Positions 53,001 to 58,799 of a DNA stretch of 64,000 bases are shown in pieces; the stretch's first letter is position 1; every line of letters begins with the position of its first letter. The stretch comes from Strigamia acuminata. Taxonomy: Eukaryota > Arthropoda > Chilopoda > Geophilomorpha > Linotaeniidae. Both the position numbers and the translations under genes were made by a program. The DNA lies in NCBI GenBank assembly GCA_949358305.1, contig OX442316.1, forward strand, positions 16,492,001-16,556,000, given 5' to 3'. Under the pieces are notes generated by a model. That model searched no databases and had not been told where the DNA came from. It was given only the letters and a program-made list of their open reading frames with translations.

Positions 53001-56000
53001 CGGTCTGTCAATTTTGCCTTCTTTGATTCTGCACACTTGCACACTATTAGTTTTCCCATTGCAGTCACATCTTTCCAGTGTCGAATGTTTTAATACTAGG
53101 TGCATTCGAAAAGTCATTTGCACTAGTAGTAAATGACCAGTGCAACTGGTAGTGTAAATGTCAAGTTAAACGACCCAATTTTCGTGTTTAAAAATAAATT
53201 TCTGTGTAAATTCAAGTGTAAATAAATTAGCCCAAATAATAACCATTCGATGCGACCAAAATTACCGATCTAACGAAAATCCAAGATGGCTGCCAGCAAG
53301 ACCCGATTTGAACGAGAAAACTCGTTGAACGGAGATTTAAACGTTGCGTGCAGGTCGTTTCCGTTTAACCAGTTTACACGACATTTACGCGAATCAATTC
53401 GTGTAAATGTCGTATGAAAACAAGTTTAAACATATTTACACTCGTTTTGATGACTTTTCAAATGCACATGCACCTACTGATTTCAACACGCCACCTAGTG
53501 CAAAAAGGTGGCAAACCAGTGTACGCCACTCCCATTAATCGTGTTTTACATTATAAATATTAAATTATCTTATCAATAATTGAAAAAGCGCCCGCAATAA
53601 TCCATCACAAAATACAAAACCCAAAATTTTAAGAAATAAAAGTTAGTCTCCCTTTAATTAAACCTCAGAAAAAAAATATAAACCCAATTATTTTACTATT
53701 TCTGTAAATCTATTTATCTTTTTTTGTGAAATGTATGCCTTTTTGTTCACCATTTTTTCATACCTCCACATACATGACAGGACATCCCAAGCCTACCTTT
53801 TATCCAAGGTGACTATTTTACATTGAAACAAATCTCCATCAAATTTTCAGTCGAAAGAACCCTTCAACCTGCGATGTAAAAAAGTGGCTTTATCCCTGAC
53901 AAATATTTCAATTGTGCTTCCCCGACCTCTGAGTGAAATAGTGAATTCTATTTAAAGCCTCTTTGAGCAAATTTTGATCCAATAACCCTAGCTGCAAGCC
54001 GTTTGTTATATTCATTGGGTGTTTGTGCGAGTGTGAGCAGATCACTTTGTGTCAGTGGTCAACCTCGCTGCCACCACATCGTAAAAGCCTTCCTTCCCCA
54101 TTTATTTGCAGCCAGCAAATGGTTCGAGATAAATACACTGGCGTATATGTTCATCCACCTTTTATTGGCTTAAATTCTGCACCAACTCTTGGCACCGACA
54201 CCTGCGTGCATGACACACCTAAAACTAACAATATAAAAGGAAGGACCGAAGCAAACGTGCCATTTCTATTGTTTTCAAGACCTCCACTTACGAACTTTCA
54301 AAGATATAAACTTCAAATTGTCTGCCAAATTTTCCACGCTTTTTCGTAGACTTTGTTTGACCGATGTGCAAATTTTAGAATATCGCCAATACCGATAATC
54401 GACAACTGAATATCGGCTGATTTACCGACACCCGCACGGATGTTTTTTCTCGATTTCATTATGAAATTCCCAAACTGTCTTTTAATGTAAAAACCAGTAC
54501 CAACCTAAAAAAAATCCCTTACTCACCCAACCCGAGTCATTTTTTACCCCGAGCCGAAAAGATTTTTCCAAAAATAAGTGAAAATAATTTTATTCTCCGA
54601 GTATTTCATGTTTTTGAAGAAATTTAAGCAATTCGGTATTTGTCTAAAGATAGCGACAAAAATAATTGACATTGTATTCAAAAGTAGTGAGTATACAAAG
54701 GAATTTTGTGAAAATTTCTTTTTGCGATTTTTAAATCTATTTTTTTTTTTATTGTTTGTTATGATGTTAAATGAAAATACAAGAAATTTTAGATTTAAAA
54801 TCCTAATAGTTTTCGAGAAAAAAAAAAACTTTTGGAGGTCAAAATTGACCCTATAGGTTGGGGTGAGGAAGGTTAATTAAAAAATTGCACTTACAGTTTG
54901 TTTAATTTCATATTTTCTGCTTTTTTTTTTTTCTAGAGATGGAAAAGCAGGTGACGTTTGTTCAGGTCGAGGCGATTGTGTCTGTGGTGAATGTCAGTGC
55001 CATCAGAGACCGGTTCGTATATTTCATTGCGTCCTCACCAGTCTTCATATTTAACTATATAAAACACAACATCAAATTGAGCATTAATTTATTACCATCT
55101 GGATAGCAAATAACTACAGTGTAAACTGTGTGGTCCGGACAGTTCTAAAGCCTTACCCAGCTATGTTAAATTCCCTCCCCCCATGTCCGAACCACACAGA
55201 GTAATTGACCTCAATGTAATTGAAATTTCAACTTCCCAACACTCCTACCGTATTACCCCGCTTTAAGTCGCATACTGGTATAACTGCCGGTAAACCCCGT
55301 TTTTACCAGAATGCCAATATAAATTGAACCAAAACAACCTTAAAAAGCATTTTTAGATGTCCAAAATATAGGGAATTGGCCTATATTTCTATAAATTTAC
55401 CCAAATTTTAATAATACCTCTTCAGAATATCAAGAAAACTCAAATTTCTGGCCCAAATTCCAACAGAATTATTCATCCCGGCTCTTTTAATTAAAAAAAC
55501 AAAAAACAAGCTGTTTCACTAAAAGTTGATGTACAGCGGTATGCGGCTTAAAGCGGGGTAATGCTGTATTTATTATTGCTTCGCTGGCATTCCACTTGAA
55601 TAAGCAATTTTAACCTTCACTCAGAATACCCAAGAAGTGGTAGATGGTCAGTACTGTCACTGTGATAACTTCACATGCCCAAGAGATGACAAACAAAGAA
55701 TGTGTGGAGGTATGAAAAGACCATCTAAACGCCCCCAAACTAAATCAAATGACAACAACTTGATTTTTCCAGGCCCTGAACGCGGTTATTGTAGTTGTAA
55801 AAAGTGCGTATGTGAAAAGGGCTGGACGGACGAGGACAATGCCTGCACGTGCACGACAGACGACTCGGCTTGCCTGGATAAAAAGGGGGTAGAAATTTGC
55901 GCCATTTGTTTGTTATTTCTGCTCGACATTAAGCGCCATCTTGTTGTTTTTGCAGGGTGTGTGTAATGGCAACGGCGTCTGTAGTTGCGGTCAATGTAAG

Positions 56001-56829
56001 TGCCTGGAGACGGATCGCGGTCGTTACGAAGGTCAATTGTGTGAGGATTGTCCCGTGAGTCGATTGATTAAGGTGTGCAATTGATTTATTTCAATGCAAA
56101 TCGGTTCAATTTGTAGGATTGCGGCGGCAAATGCGACGACTTGAGACCGTGCGTCGAATGCCAAATTTGGCAAAGCGGAGAATACAACGACGACGCTTGC
56201 CGAAACAATTGTACAGTTGAAGTTATGACCCAAACTTCATTACCAGGTATTAAAATGTTAATTCAAACCGAAAAATTAAGTTAAAACGATCAAAATCGCA
56301 CCTTTTGGTGTCCTAATGTCGGGCGGCATCGGTCGCGAGCAATGGCCGCCGTGGCGTCACCACGTGATATATTTTCTACGGAAGTTTATGACAGACATCA
56401 AATTTGTTTGTTTTTGTTTTTTTGCAGAAGCGCTTTGCATATTCACAGACAAAGATGGCTGCACTTTTAGATTTTCATATTCATTAGATGCTTCGAATAA
56501 AACAACTATATACGTTCTCGATACCAAAGGTAAATATTTATTTTGTTTTTGAAAAATTAAGTTAATTTTATTTTTAATTTGCAGATTGCCCTCAGCCTGC
56601 GAACCTATTGGCAATTATCATAGGCGTCGCTGGTGGAATTTTAATTGCTGGAATTTTGCTGGCACTCGTAGTGCGTCTGTGCATCTTCCTTAAAGACCGG
56701 AGAGATTATGCACGATTTCTCGAGCAGGTTAAATCAACGACATGGGGGCAAGAAGAGAATCCAATTTACAAAGCTGCTATTTCAAATTACACAAATCCCA
56801 CCTACGGAACTGCAAAACCCGTGCAGTGA
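12806..56829 (+). CDS. itgb: Integrin beta subunit, complete, 22 coding exons
   Basis: Type I membrane receptor that pairs with an integrin alpha chain to bind extracellular ligands and link them to the actin cytoskeleton. Splicing 22 exons gives 794 codons plus stop with every junction in frame. Visible in order: signal peptide 1-20; PSI with CGAC..CAWC (29-48); hybrid halves; beta-I domain from about 116 with MIDAS D140-L-T-Y-S144 and ADMIDAS D147/D148, MIDAS Glu E239 and D270; specificity loop C197-C203; I-EGF 1-4 (about 455-640, many CxC pairs, RGD at 522-524); beta-tail; membrane helix 720-743; tail with D751-R-R, W767, NPIY 772-775 and NPTY 784-787 (PTB/talin/kindlin-type sites in the family). 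Length fits the family. One oddity is Thr at the first MIDAS serine. The subfamily is not assigned. Confidence 0.97.
12890..13620. repeat. ~165-bp tandem array with internal hairpin, intron 1
   Basis: Four to five tandem copies of a unit running from 'gttagtccatttaaacg' through 'cctcgacgtcgaattag' and 'cgtttgaatggattaacg' to 'cactgtccttatctactt'. Within each unit the first and third blocks are inverted complements, so each copy can fold. The first copy is shortened and the last lacks part of the left arm. Confidence 0.9.
13621..14356 (+). other. Rest of integrin intron 1
   Basis: T-rich then A-rich intron sequence with no repeats recognised. It ends in ttgattgacag before exon 2. Confidence 0.6.
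14357..14451 (+). CDS. itgb: Integrin beta exon 2 (PSI domain)
   Basis: Phase 1 in, phase 0 out. Encodes the first PSI cysteines: C29, C35, C38 (CGAC), C45 and the CAWC motif, characteristic of integrin beta N-termini. Donor gag|gtaagc. Confidence 0.93.
16621..17025. mobile_element. Family-A MITE (tatactctgg ends), 405 bp
   Basis: Begins tatactctggctcatc and ends with the inverted counterpart gatgagccagagtata. It shares internal words (aaaacaaaactac, tcctggtggt, gccgagcca) with copies at 30845-31276 and 40003-40434. No coding sequence. Confidence 0.8.
18660..18965 (+). other. Intronic GC-rich island, 90-codon ORF, polyA-like signal
   Basis: A GC-rich block far above local composition opens with gcgcatgcg (NRF1-like) and cacttccgg (ETS-like), holds an ORF at 18667-18939 that matches nothing I know, and is followed by gcaataaatc (AATAAA) at 18957. 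It could be a solo LTR, an intronic promoter or a processed gene fragment; I cannot choose. Confidence 0.3.
19699..19875. mobile_element. pogo/Tigger-like MITE, 177 bp
   Basis: Inverted ends cagtcgagcctcgttataac and gttataacgaggttcgactg, preceded by TA. Related single ends occur at 24000, 28076, 37084-37420 and 44836. The terminal sequence resembles pogo/Tigger (Tc1/mariner) elements by family knowledge. Confidence 0.85.
21035..21125. repeat. Dispersed repeat (gcaagaatgcattttg type)
   Basis: Shares 'gggttttgcaagaatgcatt' and flanking words with longer copies at 41440-41600 and 52746-52905. Ends undefined. Confidence 0.6.
21796..21903 (+). CDS. itgb: Integrin beta exon 3 (PSI end / hybrid start)
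   Basis: Phase 0 to 0, 36 codons, residues 52-87, with the last PSI cysteines C60 and C71 (region YVPRCDIRKN...NCTED). Acceptor ctatttttag, donor agg|gtaaga. Confidence 0.9.
21904..23327 (+). other. Integrin intron 3, nothing recognised
   Basis: AT-rich intron without clear repeats or exons. Short frames at 22058-22515 and 22976-23198 look like chance. Confidence 0.6.
23328..23412 (+). CDS. itgb: Integrin beta exon 4 (hybrid domain, first half)
   Basis: Phase 0 in, phase 1 out, residues 88-115. Ends in the QKIRLRLRP strand that precedes the beta-I domain in this family. Donor cccc|gtgagt. Confidence 0.9.
23606..23737 (+). CDS. itgb: Integrin beta exon 5 (beta-I start, MIDAS)
   Basis: Phase 1 to 1. 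Encodes DYPLDLYYLMDLTYSMRDD (residues 130-148), the hallmark of integrin beta-I domains. MIDAS residues are D140, T142 and S144; ADMIDAS residues are D147 and D148. Most beta chains have Ser at the T142 position. Confidence 0.97.
24969..25176. mobile_element. mariner-type MITE (gtcgtggacaaaaaaa ends), 208 bp
   Basis: Ends aagtcgtggacaaaaaaa and tttttttgtccacgactg, flanked by TA on both sides, with extended inner pairing (tagctgttttaaatttatct / gatagataaacttaaaacag). TA flanks and ends fit Tc1/mariner. One lone end recurs at 52946. Confidence 0.88.
25680..26050. promoter_or_regulatory. Intronic CpG-rich block with X-box-like palindrome
   Basis: GC-rich relative to the surrounding intron, with a (GC)n run at 25868-25880. 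GTTGCATAGCAAC at 25716-25728 matches an RFX X-box palindrome. It might be an intronic enhancer or promoter; no transcript evidence from sequence. Confidence 0.3.
26506..26640. mobile_element. Partial family-A MITE end
   Basis: Shares ggccgagccgctaactccag and actaggagaagtagttttta with the left part of the copy at 40003. The other end was not found, so it is truncated. Confidence 0.6.
28750..28846 (+). CDS. itgb: Integrin beta exon 6 (beta-I domain)
   Basis: Phase 1 in, phase 2 out, residues 160-191. Contains the conserved TRNFRLGFGSFVDKVVLPYV stretch typical of the beta-I fold. Donor ccaa|gtaagt. Confidence 0.96.
28847..30432 (+). other. Integrin intron 6
   Basis: Contains the 500-bp MITE at 29361-29860; otherwise AT-rich with no exon or gene recognised. 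Ends in tttcatctttag. Confidence 0.6.
29361..29860. mobile_element. Family-B MITE (gagtttgcggga ends), 500 bp
   Basis: Left end ataatagagagtttgcggg pairs with right end cccgcaaactctatatta, both backed by 'atttttccctta'-type words repeated internally (29440-29480, 29785). The same family makes the outer shell at 39881-40776. Confidence 0.8.
30433..30526 (+). CDS. itgb: Integrin beta exon 7 (specificity loop)
   Basis: Phase 2 in, phase 0 out, residues 192-223. Encodes the disulphide-closed loop C197-LDGIV-C203 followed by APPYGFRNHMPL, matching the specificity-determining loop region of integrin beta chains. Donor ttc|gtaagt. Confidence 0.94.
30845..31276. mobile_element. Family-A MITE, 432 bp, forward copy
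   Basis: Starts ctatactcgagttgcactc and ends gagtgcaactcgagtatag. An inverted copy of the same length sits at 40003-40434. It contains an X-box-like palindrome (30980-30993). A minus-strand open frame (30786-31055) is only the element sequence and recurs in the other copy. Confidence 0.93.
31343..31430. repeat. Partial family-C MITE end
   Basis: Shares aacaagtgtgaacacaa and gtagaaaagtggttaaagtg with the right ends of the family-C elements at 46681-47336 and 57919-58620. Confidence 0.65.
32147..32248 (+). other. Candidate cassette exon in integrin intron 7
   Basis: Bounded by a strong acceptor (tagttttgtttcag) and a weak donor (aag|gttaaa). 102 bp, open in phase 0, encoding LSEEGGNGNG...DNTKHK. 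The flanking integrin exons also meet at phase 0, so inclusion would insert 34 residues into the beta-I domain without breaking frame. No homology to integrin. It may be a chance exon-like segment. Confidence 0.25.
32905..33345. repeat. Two AT-rich tandem arrays
   Basis: 32905-33000 repeats 'gaaaaattagaaaaataaaa'. 33060-33345 repeats a ~30-bp unit (ttttaccaatt + tgcaaatttcttttccaat) about eight times. The minus-strand EKKFVELVKL repeat peptide over it is an artefact of the array. Confidence 0.92.
34207..34510 (-). other. Coding-like ORF patch, unidentified
   Basis: On the minus strand a frame beginning GPEWPEITTSSVQNKEFF is open to a stop at 34207 and has a mixed, protein-like composition unlike nearby low-complexity frames. 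A 51-bp stretch starting gtgagt (34392) and ending ttttttaag could be a tiny intron; a second frame after it (WAKIDGLSSKEAIATRADVD) also looks coding. It could be a relic of a retrocopy or a small nested gene. No family recognised. Confidence 0.25.
34824..34837. promoter_or_regulatory. X-box-like palindrome GTTGCCCTGGCAAC
   Basis: Matches the RFX consensus of two GTTGCC half-sites in inverted orientation. Flanks (ttgtaggtct..., cgacctaattg) resemble the middle of family-A MITEs, so it is probably part of an old copy. Confidence 0.4.
35336..35633. mobile_element. MITE with taaaggtggaaacacaag ends, 298 bp
   Basis: Left end taaaggtggaaacacaaggt...gcgggtaaaatt is the inverted counterpart of aattttacccgctcccttgtgtttccaccttta. 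Flanks do not show a clear duplication beyond TA-like ends. No coding sequence. Confidence 0.88.
38396..38455 (+). ncRNA. 5S rRNA-like fragment (pseudogene or SINE head)
   Basis: The words cacccgttccc and gaagttaagcagc, in the order and spacing found in 5S rRNA around the A-box of the internal promoter, are followed by a diverged gtggctaaaacg (compare ggttagtac). The expected C-box (ggatggg..gacc) and 3' stem are missing, so it is a truncated pseudogene or the head of a 5S-derived SINE. Confidence 0.45.
39080..39166 (+). CDS. itgb: Integrin beta exon 8 (SyMBS/MIDAS Glu)
   Basis: Phase 0 to 0, residues 224-252. ANLDDAEGGFDAIMQ aligns with the family's N-x-D-x-P-E-GGFDAIMQ: N234, D236 and E239 are the metal-site residues; the usual proline is alanine here. 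Donor aag|gtaagt. Confidence 0.97.
39881..40776. mobile_element. Family-B MITE interrupted by family-A MITE
   Basis: Outer ends aatacgcagtttgcgactgg and its counterpart ctgccgcaaactgtgtatt pair, each next to a 'cttttcccttacaa'-type word, as in the 29361-29860 element. A complete 432-bp family-A copy (40003-40434) lies inside, so family A inserted after family B here. Confidence 0.8.
40003..40434. mobile_element. Family-A MITE, 432 bp, inverted copy
   Basis: Reverse-orientation copy of 30845-31276 with the same length and high visible identity, including the X-box-like gttgcctaggcaat at 40286-40299. The plus-strand open frame 40224-40547 repeats the peptide of the other copy and is not a gene. 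Confidence 0.93.
41094..41410 (-). other. Unidentified ORF patch, protein-like composition
   Basis: Minus-strand frame of about 105 codons (contains CCTCAAEHLKSDFAKHRVK, then FGAWYLDAKFKQRITFCAHR) with balanced residues and several cysteine/histidine pairs, in contrast to the low-complexity frames around it. No start context, no domain recognised; a stop closes it upstream at about 41440. It may be a gene relic or chance. Confidence 0.22.
41440..41600. repeat. Dispersed repeat copy (tgcattttgtaatacatttt)
   Basis: Shares long words (gaatgcattttgtaatacat, tttgcaaatg, actattatttgtcaaa) with 52746-52905. Both copies are AT-rich and without coding potential. Confidence 0.8.
41688..41901. mobile_element. 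Foldback element, ~95-bp arms
   Basis: Left arm ttggacataaaaatcgtc ... gagcgttttcgactctatccaccaggtagtgc pairs with right arm gcactacctggtggatacagccgaaaacgctc ... gacttttatgtccaa. The loop holds a 'gtcaataatatgtcac' core. Diverged arms suggest age. Confidence 0.8.
43224..43307 (+). CDS. itgb: Integrin beta exon 9 (beta-I core strand)
   Basis: Phase 0 to 0, residues 253-280. Encodes KIVLFATDSGFHYAGDGK, the conserved strand with D270 (the family's MIDAS/ADMIDAS aspartate). Donor aaa|gtgaga. Confidence 0.97.
43308..44134 (+). other. Integrin intron 9
   Basis: AT-rich with a degraded pogo-like end (43450-43600) and a long poly-A run (44025-44054). No exon recognised. Confidence 0.6.
44135..44212 (+). 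CDS. itgb: Integrin beta exon 10 (beta-I domain)
   Basis: Phase 0 to 0, residues 281-306: LGGIVIPNDCKCHLDSDGYY, matching the family's GIV.PNDG.CHLD segment. Donor cag|gtacaa. Confidence 0.97.
44280..44465 (+). CDS. itgb: Integrin beta exon 11 (beta-I end)
   Basis: Phase 0 to 0, residues 307-368. Starts DYPSLSQI and contains NKVIIIFAVP (last strand) and SSNIVELVRKQYN (C-terminal helix). It follows exon 10 after only a 67-bp intron. Confidence 0.97.
46681..47336. mobile_element. Family-C MITE interrupted by a second MITE
   Basis: Ends tgcatagttcacacttaaac and gtagaaaagtggtttaaatg match the ends of 57919-58620. Inside, after gttgtgacgtcaagtt, a 210-bp element (46995-47204) has been inserted; the 57919 copy is uninterrupted at that point. 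Confidence 0.82.
46995..47204. mobile_element. Family-D MITE (catgaaccaag ends), 210 bp
   Basis: Left catgaaccaagaataacatg and right catgctatccttggttcatg are inverted counterparts, followed inwards by 'gacacatatcc' / 'ggatacgtgtc'. A second copy lies at 62535-62759 in the bestrophin gene. Confidence 0.9.
48251..48691. mobile_element. TACCGTA MITE with ~17-bp subterminal repeats
   Basis: Starts taccgtactgcctcatttaa and ends with its counterpart ttaaaatgaggtagtacggta. The motif acgcctggc recurs at about 17-18 bp spacing just inside the left end (three times) and again on the right (48594-48650). No coding sequence. Confidence 0.9.
48904..48983 (+). CDS. itgb: Integrin beta exon 12 (hybrid, second half)
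   Basis: Phase 0 in, phase 2 out, residues 369-394; contains VELRIDDLPDYIRVTFSADC. Donor cagg|gtaagg chosen because it alone keeps frame with exon 13. Confidence 0.93.
49059..49107 (+). CDS. itgb: Integrin beta exon 13 (49-bp micro-exon)
   Basis: Phase 2 in, phase 0 out, 16 codons (GKKGSHLCQGLKIGTT). The cysteine pairs with the preceding SADC in the hybrid domain by family pattern. Intron 12 is only 75 bp. Confidence 0.9.
49397..49819. mobile_element. hAT-like MITE (cagggg..cccctg) with internal array
   Basis: Ends caggggc and gcccctg, with near-identical 8-bp flanks (tggaacgg / cggaacgg) as expected for a hAT target duplication. The interior is a 20-bp tandem array (aaaattggatttttggcat) at 49405-49735. 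Intron 13. Confidence 0.8.
50159..50311 (+). CDS. itgb: Integrin beta exon 14 (hybrid end / I-EGF1 start)
   Basis: Phase 0 to 0, residues 412-462. VNFNVSIRLEDCPKN, then LETLCDCDCEL, the first CxCxC that opens the cysteine-rich stalk. Donor gcg|gtaagt. Confidence 0.96.
50312..50831 (+). other. Integrin intron 14
   Basis: A-rich runs (50370-50520) and T-rich end; no repeat family or exon seen. Confidence 0.6.
50832..50977 (+). CDS. itgb: Integrin beta exon 15 (I-EGF1)
   Basis: Phase 0 in, phase 2 out, residues 463-510. Cysteine spacing CGVCNCHGDHFGRLCNC matches an integrin EGF unit. Potential N-glycosylation sites lie in the loop (NCSSNST). Donor aataa|gtaagt. Confidence 0.96.
51228..51696. 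mobile_element. Family-E MITE, host of a nested hAT MITE
   Basis: Outer ends tttgttcgcaccagaaag and tctctggtgcgaacaagg pair, with further pairing of ccaaagtttaaatctggttc and agaactagatttaaactttg. The hAT MITE at 51557-51665 sits between the right arm blocks. Confidence 0.85.
51557..51665. mobile_element. hAT MITE, 109 bp, with perfect 8-bp TSD
   Basis: Ends caggggtcggcaac and gttgccgacccctg. The flanking 8-mer ggctagac is present on both sides (51549-51556 and 51666-51673). The core is a short ggatta tandem repeat. Diagnostic of hAT-superfamily insertion. Confidence 0.95.
52746..52905. repeat. Dispersed repeat copy
   Basis: Longest copy of the family at 41440-41600 and 21035-21125; shares cgcattttgtaatacatttt and tactattatttgtcaaa. 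Confidence 0.8.
53098..53475. mobile_element. MITE with aggtgcattcgaaaagtcat ends, 378 bp
   Basis: Left aggtgcattcgaaaagtcat pairs with right atgacttttcaaatgcacat + gcacct. Inner 'gtgtaaatgtc' words recur on both sides. 'act' flanks both ends. Confidence 0.85.
54937..55012 (+). CDS. itgb: Integrin beta exon 16 (I-EGF2, CSGRGDC)
   Basis: Phase 2 in, phase 0 out, residues 511-536. VCSGRGDCVCGECQC is a typical I-EGF signature and contains an RGD tripeptide (522-524). The donor is the weak ccg|gttcgt, but frame and domain order require it. Confidence 0.95.
55013..55624 (+). other. Integrin intron 16
   Basis: More than half of this intron is the TACCGTA MITE at 55246-55568. No exon otherwise. 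Confidence 0.6.
55246..55568. mobile_element. TACCGTA MITE, 323 bp
   Basis: Left taccgtattaccccgcttta + agtcgcatac pairs with right gtatgcggcttaaagcgggg + taatgctgta. Shares the terminal word with 48251-48691 and 2107-2614 but not the interior. Confidence 0.9.
55625..55709 (+). CDS. itgb: Integrin beta exon 17 (I-EGF2 end / I-EGF3 start)
   Basis: Phase 0 in, phase 1 out, residues 537-564. VDGQYCHCDNFTCPRDDKQR matches the family's G.YCECDNFSC motif. Donor ggag|gtatga. Confidence 0.95.
55773..55888 (+). CDS. itgb: Integrin beta exon 18 (I-EGF3)
   Basis: Phase 1 in, phase 0 out, residues 565-603. CSCKKCVCEKGWTDEDNACTC plus a second half. The loop before it (CGGPERGYC) departs from the usual CSGHGxC. 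Donor gggg|gtagaa. Confidence 0.93.
55956..56054 (+). CDS. itgb: Integrin beta exon 19 (I-EGF4)
   Basis: Phase 0 to 0, residues 604-636: VCNGNGVCSCGQCKC and GQLCEDCP, a standard last EGF unit. Donor ccc|gtgagt. Confidence 0.96.
56117..56246 (+). CDS. itgb: Integrin beta exon 20 (beta-tail domain)
   Basis: Phase 0 in, phase 1 out, residues 637-679. DCGGKCDDLRPCVECQIW matches the C..C.....CVEC entry of the beta-tail domain; NNCT is a possible glycosylation site. Confidence 0.95.
56428..56529 (+). CDS. itgb: Integrin beta exon 21 (beta-tail end)
   Basis: Phase 1 to 1, residues 680-713: LCIFTDKDGCTFRFSYSLD, matching the family's C...D.DGC.F.F.Y region. Donor aaag|gtaaat. Confidence 0.94.
56585..56829 (+). 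CDS. itgb: Integrin beta exon 22 (membrane helix and tail)
   Basis: Phase 1 in. DCPQPANLLAIIIGVAGGIL opens the membrane helix; the tail has KDRRDYARF, W767, NPIY and NPTY and ends GTAKPVQ-TGA. The tail is close in layout to talin/kindlin-binding beta tails, but the inner membrane segment (RLCIFLKDRRD) replaces the usual KLL..IHDRRE. Confidence 0.97.
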
Positions 56830-57402
56830 TCCTCACAGGCGGCGCCACCAGTTCAAGTGCAATAGACTCGGCGTAAGTCGAAACGAACACTTGGGTTTTT
56901 TTTTCACGCTGCCGATAGATGGCGATGTTTGACGATGACAAAAATGTGTTAGAAATTTTTTTTTTTTAATCGTTTTTTAAATGCATATCAAACAAATTAC
57001 ACAAAAACAATGCACTTTGGATTTATTTTTGAGCCATTTATTGATTTTTTTGGATTTTATCAACGGCAGCCATTTTTTTTTAAAATTAATTTAATTCTGC
57101 CATTTAATTCAGGAAAAGATTTTTATTTTTTGGGAAAATTGACTTTTTTCAATGATCAAAAGACATTTCAGGGAAAAACCTAGAAGTTTGGAAAAGTTTT
57201 TTTTATTATTTTTTGATTTGTGACTCGTGAATTCGACACCAGATAGCGGTGAACGGAACCGGAAGTGAGCAAAATCCTTCACGAAAAAAGCGAAACATTA
57301 GTGTGATGTGAAAGTGAAGTGGGATTTCATTCAAACGTGGCACAAACAAACTCCTAGAATATAAAAAAAAAAAAAAAGAAAAGAAAATAATAATAATAAT
57401 AA
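56830..57402 (+). other. itgb: Integrin 3' UTR with candidate polyA signal
   Basis: AT-rich sequence after the stop. The clearest AATAAA is at 57397-57402 after an aat run; the true cleavage site is not determinable from sequence. Confidence 0.4.
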
Positions 57403-57918
57403 AAGACATGAAAATATAAAAATTGTTTTTCTCTCTCTCTTTAATCGTTCAATTCATTATTGCTACAATTAGGCCTTCATCCCTGCAATTGCTTGCAACA
57501 TCTTGTTTTGTTGACATCCTGGACATTTGTCTCGATTGTCGGCGACTGTAAATGCACAGCCGTGTTCAAAAAAACTGGACCTTCACTCTACGCTGGCAAT
57601 TGAAATTGTGAATAACTTCGTATTTTGCCACTAGGTGAAACACCAGACATCAACAGGTGATAATACTTATATAGCAGACAAGGGTACACAAATATTATCC
57701 CGGAGTGGCAAAACACATTTACAAACGGCAGGCACTTCAGGAATCCCTGTGTTGATTTCTTGGCCAGAAATGACTAATGCATCAATAATTCGAACAGCGT
57801 TGGAATTTTGAATTTATCGTCTGTGTGGATGTTAGTTTGATTTGTTTTGCTTCGTTTTGCTTTGTTTGACCTAGAACATCAACTACAGGACTTCACATCT
57901 AGCACAATTTAATTGTTA

Positions 57919-58620
57919 TGCTATGTTCACACTTAAACCACTTTTCTAGAACTTATCATTTTCTACAAGTCTAAGTTCTACAAATCTGAAATCAATTGTT
58001 CACATTTAAAGGATAGTTTTGTACAAGTGTCAGATTGTTAGGGGTTTGCATTGTTGCTTGTAGCTAAAGATCTATTAAAGATAAAAACTTCTACTTTTTT
58101 TTAAAAGAAAGACGGATGCCAGTTTAGTAAGCCGACATATTGTTTTAATTTTTTTTCCAGATTAAAAGTTGACAATTTTGGGGTCGAAACGAAAGTGCGC
58201 GATCTATTCCCACTCTATCGAAACGAACAAAACACATTTCCGTTTGTATTTCACGAACCATTAGGGCTAGAAATACATTCTTTTTTTTAAACGAAAGGTC
58301 GTTTTATTCTCCATCTTTTGATGTATTGTGTTAATTTTTGATGCATTTGAAAGTGCTTTATTTTAATGCCGAAAGTTGTCTTAAAAGTTTAATTGGCATC
58401 CATTTTATTTTTTGGATTTTCCTAGGATTAGTCACATGACACAATGGGGGCGTGTTTTGCAGTTGTGACGTCAAGTTTAAGAAAACTTTTCTACAACTTG
58501 AGTTATAGAAAAATCCGCCATCTTGTTTTGAGTACTAGAAAACCTTTGGTAGTGTGAACACAGGTTTTCTACAAAAGTGGCGGGTTTTCTACAATAGTGG
58601 TTTAAGTGTGAACATAGCAT
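57919..58620. mobile_element. Family-C MITE, ~700 bp, uninterrupted
   Basis: Starts tgctatgttcacacttaaac + cactttt and ends with its counterpart agtggtttaagtgtgaacat + agca. It is the intact homologue of 46681-47336; both contain catccat...tcacatga and gttgtgacgtcaagtt. Confidence 0.9.
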
Positions 58621-58799
58621 TAGACTGTAATGCGATTCTGTCTTGTGTTCGTGGCGCCATCCGGCCGAAATGGTGCAAAATGACGTCATTTTGCGGGCAA
58701 ATGGCGGACAACTGACATCCCGCATTTACATTTTTGGCGAACATTATAACTATAGTTCAATTTTATTTAAAGTTTGATTTAAAAATAATATCTAAAAAT

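Larger units (their letters stand above)
50978..54936 (+). other. Integrin intron 15 (4 kb)
   Basis: Holds a MITE containing a hAT MITE (51228-51696), a dispersed repeat (52746-52905), a MITE at 53098-53475 and AT-rich sequence. A 140-codon frame at 52040-52462 matches nothing known. Confidence 0.6.

Noticed and set aside
54023-54349. 108-codon plus-strand ORF in intron 15
   Set aside because: No splice sites of quality around it and no recognisable domain.
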